Assembly (NCBI GenBank): GCA_018335765.1
Contig: JAGXRU010000214.1
Span: forward strand, 1-9,708
DNA: 9,708 nt
DNA from: Alkaliphilus sp.
GTDB lineage: Bacteria > Bacillota > Clostridia > Peptostreptococcales > Thermotaleaceae
Reading direction: 5' to 3'
Position 1 is the stretch's first letter. Every line of letters starts with the position of its first letter. The position numbers and the translations under genes are program-made. Under the pieces are notes generated by a model. It was not told the origin of the DNA. It saw only the letters and a program-made list of their open reading frames with translations, and ran no database searches. Positions 6,747-9,708 of the stretch are shown here, piece by piece.

Positions 6747-7514
6747 TCAAAAGAGGACTGCTACAGACAAAAACAATATCTCGGTAAAAGAAATAAATAA
6801 TATATTCTTCTTGGATACCTTATATTTCTCCTCTAAAACAACCAACTCACCTTTATATCCTCTGGCACTCAAAGCAATAAACAATTCCCTAGCCCTAACA
6901 AATGATATGATGAGTAAATTTGTAAGCAAATGTCCTATTGAGTAATAGCTTTTTTTTATTGAAGTATAACCTAATCTGCATTCTTGTGAAATATAGATAG
7001 TAGAAGCTGTTTCTAAGAGTACAAAAATAAAACGATATACAATGGTCATCAGTTCAGTAATAATGGCAGGAATCTTGAGTTTTTTCAAAATCCATATTAT
7101 ATCAACCATTGGAGTAGTCAGAGTAAGGAAATATAGACAGGTTACCCCCGCATAGGAACGCATGAAAATAGCAAAAGCCTGAAAAACTCCTTCCATAGTA
7201 AATCCAATAACCCATTCGCCTATATTTATTCCATAAAGCATAATAAAAGCTTCATTATCAACACGCAATGCAACTCCTAAAATACCGAAAATCATAAAAA
7301 TAAAAGGTATTAGCATAAGTCGAATATACACTGACACTGGGATTTTTGCCCCATAAAGAATTAAAATTGTCATACTGGTTATTACACAAAGATGCAATAA
7401 CCATGAATTAAACGATAGACAAATAATAAGAGTTACCATTGTTAAGGCAAATTTTTCCATCGGATGTGTATTTCTTAATTTGTTTATGTAAGCGTATTGA
7501 TCTATCGAAATCAT
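6747..7514 (-). CDS. cbiQ: CbiQ, transmembrane component of the cobalt ECF transporter
   Basis: A 255-residue multi-span membrane protein that couples the CbiO ATPases to the CbiM/CbiN substrate module. Hydrophobic segments lie roughly at 22-55, 64-84, 102-132, 149-172 and 236-254. The second coupling helix carries the family signature SARGYKG (Ala-Arg-Gly at 217-219), which contacts the ATPase groove. The first coupling motif appears as the degenerate SQECRLGY (176-183). The ATG at 7514 overlaps the cbiN stop as ATGA, so translation is probably coupled. The stop is followed within about 20 bases by the cbiO ribosome binding site. Identity rests on the motif, length and operon position. Confidence 0.92.
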   Translation of the reverse strand: MISIDQYAYINKLRNTHPMEKFALTMVTLIICLSFNSWLLHLCVITSMTILILYGAKIPVSVYIRLMLIPFIFMIFGILGVALRVDNEAFIMLYGINIGEWVIGFTMEGVFQAFAIFMRSYAGVTCLYFLTLTTPMVDIIWILKKLKIPAIITELMTIVYRFIFVLLETASTIYISQECRLGYTSIKKSYYSIGHLLTNLLIISFVRARELFIALSARGYKGELVVLEEKYKVSKKNILFISFTEILFLSVAVLF

Positions 7515-7798
7515 TTTTCCGTTACTCGTGTACTTCTTTTCCCTATATAATAACCAAAGAAATACCCAATAAATCCAGTCCCTATGGCTGCCTGCAATGC
7601 GAATACCAGACTTTCAATTTCTCCGCTGGGAGGCTTCCATATAGAGTTAAACCAAGGCTCGTATTCAGGATGTAGTACCATAATCAACTCTTTAGCCTCA
7701 ACATCGGCTCCGCCAAATTCTGCATCAATATTAATAAACAAAGGAATAATACTGATAATAATAACCAACGCAATCAATAATAAATTTCTTTTCATCAT
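7511..7798 (-). CDS. cbiN: CbiN, small membrane subunit of the cobalt transporter
   Basis: A 95-residue protein with two membrane helices (about 5-22 and 68-87) joined by an extracellular loop. The loop contains the CbiN hallmark HPEYEPWFNSIWKPPSGEIE (43-62), and the second helix contains FALQAAIGTGFIGYFFGYY. CbiN associates with CbiM and is needed for cobalt uptake although it does not bind ATP. The ATG at 7798 overlaps the cbiM stop as ATGA, and another ATG follows immediately. GGGGAGG lies about 12 bases upstream of the first ATG. The gene overlaps cbiQ at its other end in the same way, so cbiM, cbiN and cbiQ are tightly coupled. Confidence 0.93.
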   Translation of the reverse strand: MMKRNLLLIALVIIISIIPLFINIDAEFGGADVEAKELIMVLHPEYEPWFNSIWKPPSGEIESLVFALQAAIGTGFIGYFFGYYIGKRSTRVTEK

Positions 7799-8547
7799 AT
7801 CGATTCATTGCCTCCCCTTATCAATGCTAATTCTTTTAAATCTTCTTTATTATAAGCTGATAGTAAATTTAAAATCACGACGGTAAGTAATCCCTCACTA
7901 ATTGCCAAAGGGATCTGTGTTACAGCGAAAATTGACAAAAATTTAAGTACGCTTTCCATTATGCCTGATTCCACAGGAAATGCTAAACCTAACTGCAATG
8001 ATGTAACCACATATGTTAATAAATTTCCAAAAGCTGCTGCACAGAAAACACTTACACTCTTTGGTGCATTCGCCTTATCCAGCCCTTTGTAAATAAAGTA
8101 AGAGGCAAAAGGTCCAGCAATACCCATGGAAAACATATTAGCTCCTAGAGTTGATATTCCTCCATGTGCTAACAGTACCGCTTGAAATAATAATACAACC
8201 AGTGCAATAATACTCGTGGCAGCCGGTCCAAAAAGAATCGCACCCAATCCCACTCCGGTTGGATGAGAACTGCTTCCAGTTATTGAGGGTAGCTTCAACG
8301 ATGACAAAACAAAAGCAAATGCTCCACAAAGACCTAATACCATTTTTAGGTTAGGATTGTCAGCAGTAATTTTCTTAATTGATTTTACCCCAAAAAACAA
8401 AAATGGTATAGAGGCAACAAACCAAATTCCTGACCACAAGGGTGACAGAAATCCTTCCATGATATGCATCGCATAGACAGGCTTACTGATTAATATCATT
8501 CCTAATAATATGCAAAATGTAGTTCTTAATAAAGTTCGCTTATTCAT
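7795..8547 (-). CDS. cbiM: CbiM, substrate-binding membrane component of the cobalt transporter
   Basis: A 250-residue multi-span protein that binds the metal ion. The first 26 residues form a signal peptide ending VYA, so the mature protein should begin MHIMEGFLSP. In the CbiM/NikM family the new N-terminal Met, the second-position His (here H28) and a later His (here H94 in GSSHPTG) bind the metal, and all are present at matching positions. Further hydrophobic segments cover most of the rest of the protein. The ATG at 8547 is preceded by GGAGGG at a spacing of about 9. It is the first gene after a cobalamin riboswitch, which points to cobalt rather than nickel as substrate. No cobalamin synthesis genes lie in the window. 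Confidence 0.94.
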   Translation of the reverse strand: MNKRTLLRTTFCILLGMILISKPVYAMHIMEGFLSPLWSGIWFVASIPFLFFGVKSIKKITADNPNLKMVLGLCGAFAFVLSSLKLPSITGSSSHPTGVGLGAILFGPAATSIIALVVLLFQAVLLAHGGISTLGANMFSMGIAGPFASYFIYKGLDKANAPKSVSVFCAAAFGNLLTYVVTSLQLGLAFPVESGIMESVLKFLSIFAVTQIPLAISEGLLTVVILNLLSAYNKEDLKELALIRGGNESI

Positions 8548-8659
8548 AATGATCTTCCCTCCAACTTATTATTGAATTCATTAATATTTAAAATACTAAA
8601 TATTCATTTGTCTGTCTTGACACTTTTCTTTCAAAAAATTACAACCATATGAATTTTGC

Positions 8660-8687
8660 AAAAAAAAATCTAACCAAATGGTTAGAT
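8660..8687 (-). terminator. Riboswitch-controlled intrinsic terminator upstream of cbiM
   Basis: On the minus strand ATCTAACC pairs with GGTTAGAT (8668-8675 with 8680-8687) around a tight loop and is followed directly by about nine T residues (A run 8660-8668). It lies between the cobalamin riboswitch and the cbiM start, where an attenuation terminator is expected. Confidence 0.9.
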
Positions 8688-8722
8688 GCTAATTTTTCTT
8701 ATTAAATACCATCATCAACCAT
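8678..8722 (-). promoter_or_regulatory. Predicted antiterminator pairing
   Basis: On the minus strand ATGGTTGATG (8713-8722) can pair with CATCTAACCAT (8678-8688) over 10 bp with a single bulged base. The second segment contains the whole 5' arm of the terminator, so the two structures exclude each other. This gives a simple switch: antiterminator without cobalamin, terminator when the aptamer holds cobalamin. Pairing was found by eye and not folded computationally. Confidence 0.55.
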
Positions 8723-8750
8723 CCCTTCCCACCGAAGTTTGCAGATGTAA

Positions 8751-8902
8751 ATACATAGGCAGGTCTCCTGGCTTGCGCTTCGTCCTACTTCCTCGTCTTC
8801 CCTGTTGCCAAGTGACTTGTGAGGTTTCGTACACGCTTACAGTAGCGGGGGCTGCATCGGATTTTTGCCGATTTCCCTATTATCCTTGATAGGCACCTAT
8901 AT
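8751..8902 (-). ncRNA. Cobalamin riboswitch aptamer
   Basis: On the minus strand the conserved parts appear in the known order: AATAGGGAA (8873-8881), GCAGCCCCCGCTACTGTAA (8837-8855), and the B12 box GCCAGGAGACCTGCC (8758-8772). The closing stem P1 can form between ATATAGG (8896-8902) and CCTATGTAT (8751-8759) with one bulge, which sets the boundaries used here. Cobalamin (probably adenosylcobalamin) binding is expected to switch off the cbiMNQO operon downstream through the terminator at 8660-8687. The class is certain; exact ends are approximate. Confidence 0.96.
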
Positions 8903-8925
8903 AAATTCTTATCCAATTACTGTAC

Positions 8926-8954
8926 ATTATATTAGAATTTAAGAGAATATACAA
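8926..8954 (-). promoter_or_regulatory. Promoter of the cbiMNQO operon
   Basis: On the minus strand TTGTAT (8949-8954) and a perfect TATAAT (8926-8931) are 17 bases apart. Transcription would start near 8919, just before the riboswitch, so the leader to cbiM is about 370 bases long. Confidence 0.75.
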
Positions 8955-9104
8955 CATTGATTTGTTCGAAATATTGTTTTATCTTGCTTATCATCGTCGT
9001 CTGGATTATCGATATTCTTCTTGAATCCTTTGAAAGAATCAAACTTCATTAGATATTCTTGATCCGCTTGTTTGACAGCTCATAAATAGACCATACTCCT
9101 GGAA
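8955..9104. other. Short stretch between the cbi promoter and the insertion sequence
   Basis: This is the part of the 8548-9243 gene-free region not explained by riboswitch, promoter or insertion-sequence elements. A minus-strand reading frame crosses it: from the ATG at 9049 to the TAA at 8939 it would give 36 residues (MKFDSFKGFKKN, then a DNPDDDDKQDK tail, ending CCIFS). It is open a little further upstream, to a stop near 9080. It has no good ribosome binding site and its end overlaps the cbi promoter. It may be the broken C-terminal end of a gene cut by the insertion sequence, or chance. Confidence 0.3.
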
Positions 9105-9131
9105 CCCTTTCAACCATTGAGGTTGAGAGGG
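9105..9131 (+). terminator. Hairpin near the left end of the insertion sequence, possible terminator
   Basis: CCCTTTCAACC (9105-9115) pairs with GGTTGAGAGGG (9121-9131) over 11 bp including one G-T wobble, with a 5-base loop, and is followed on the plus strand by a T-rich stretch (9132-9149). It lies just upstream of the transposase promoter. Such structures near insertion-sequence ends can stop incoming transcription or hide the transposase start; it could also be part of the element's terminal repeat. Confidence 0.5.
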
Positions 9132-9161
9132 AATTCTTTTGATTTTTTATGCTAAAAATAC

Positions 9162-9190
9162 TGGAACATTATGGAACAGTGTGATATAAT
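9162..9190 (+). promoter_or_regulatory. Putative transposase promoter
   Basis: TGATATAAT gives a perfect -10 (9185-9190) with an extended -10 TG. A weak -35 (TGGAAC, 9162-9167) lies 17 bases upstream. The predicted start, near 9197, is about 47 bases before the transposase ATG. Confidence 0.5.
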
Positions 9191-9243
9191 AGAACCAAAT
9201 GTATTGTGGTCATCGCATAAATCAGAGTGGAAGGATGTGTTTT

Positions 9244-9708
9244 ATGGCTTATCGGCTGGATGTAAGAAAACAAATAAAAGGAACCTATCTGATTATTCAA
9301 AAAAAGTACTGGGATAAAGTGAAAAAGCAGTCAAGAACAAAACATCACAAGAGTTTGGGCTATCTGCATGATCTTCAAAAACAATATCCTGATCCGATAA
9401 CCCATTTCAAAGAAATCATCAGTCAGATGAATGCTGAGGAAAAGGGAAATAAAAAAATTACACTAGAAATCGATATGAATGAAAAGCTCCAAAACGAAAT
9501 GCATTCCCGATACAATATGGGTTACGCTGCAATTATGAAAATATATCACGAATTGGAGTTAGATCGCTTTTTAAACAACAAAGCGAGACATGAGAATTTT
9601 GAATATAACACTGACTCCATAATGAAGCTGTTGACTATAACCAGAATCCTTCATCCGTCATCTAAAAGGAAGTCTTATGAGTTTAAGGACATGTTCTTTG
9701 AACGGTTT
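9244..9708 (+). CDS. IS1634-type transposase, N-terminal part (cut by window end)
   Basis: An open frame of 155 codons runs without a stop to the right edge. The ATG at 9244 is preceded by GGAAGGA at a spacing of 8. The opening (VRKQIKGTYL) followed by SRTKHHKSLGYLHDL and DPITHFKEII is the pattern I know from the N-terminal region of IS1634-family transposases, a branch of the IS4-like DDE group. Later residues (from about 105: MKIYHELELDRFLN, then IMKLLTITRILHPSSKRKSYE) continue that resemblance. The catalytic DDE residues lie beyond the window, so whether the enzyme is intact cannot be judged. No frameshift is seen in the visible part. The family call is from memory of the motif pattern and not from a search. 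Confidence 0.75.
   Translation, partial: MAYRLDVRKQIKGTYLIIQKKYWDKVKKQSRTKHHKSLGYLHDLQKQYPDPITHFKEIISQMNAEEKGNKKITLEIDMNEKLQNEMHSRYNMGYAAIMKIYHELELDRFLNNKARHENFEYNTDSIMKLLTITRILHPSSKRKSYEFKDMFFERF

Noticed and set aside
8686..8889. Plus-strand open frame of 67 codons
   Set aside because: It lies antisense to the cobalamin riboswitch and expression platform, whose conserved bases fully explain the sequence.
1..9708. CRISPR array, tRNA or rRNA genes
   Set aside because: No regularly spaced direct repeats, tRNA cloverleaf motifs or rRNA-like stretches were seen on either strand.

Overview
The window is AT-rich, with Gram-positive style ribosome binding sites, intrinsic terminators, a lipobox lipoprotein and a cobalamin riboswitch of the kind common in anaerobic Clostridia. 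The protein types (long clostridial-type glutamine synthetase, YitT protein, CbiMNQO with a signal peptide on CbiM) fit a low-GC Clostridia chromosome, perhaps near Alkaliphilus. That genus guess is inference only.

Layout. Positions 1-1045 (minus) carry a YitT/DUF2179 membrane protein, followed 41 bases downstream by the start of a second membrane protein that runs off the left edge and looks like the PF06541 'CmpB' permease family. A 400-base divergent intergenic region follows, with a good promoter for each side and a perfect 22-bp inverted repeat. Positions 1446-3383 (plus) encode a 645-residue glutamine synthetase with a long C-terminal extension. A bidirectional terminator (3394-3441) separates it from a convergent minus-strand gene (3447-4310) for an unrecognised two-helix membrane coiled-coil protein. 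Next, on the minus strand and closed by its own terminator, is a solute-binding lipoprotein of the branched-chain amino acid type (4469-5632), with no permease or ATPase of its family nearby.

Positions 5880-8919 (minus) form one regulatory unit: a sigma-A type promoter, a cobalamin riboswitch, an antiterminator/terminator pair, and then cbiM-cbiN-cbiQ-cbiO, the four parts of an ECF-type cobalt importer. The first three genes are joined by ATGA overlaps, and cbiO follows after a short gap with a TTG start. When cobalamin is plentiful the riboswitch should favour the terminator and stop synthesis of the cobalt importer. No cobalamin biosynthesis genes are in view.

The right edge (from about 9100) is the left part of an insertion sequence: a hairpin, a promoter and the first 155 codons of an IS1634-type transposase, cut by the window end. 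Between it and the cbi promoter lies a short stretch with a possible gene remnant.

I do not see a convincing new biological system. The points most worth checking are the palindrome inside the glutamine synthetase promoter, the large inverted repeat in the same intergenic region, the unassigned membrane coiled-coil protein, and the predicted riboswitch expression platform.
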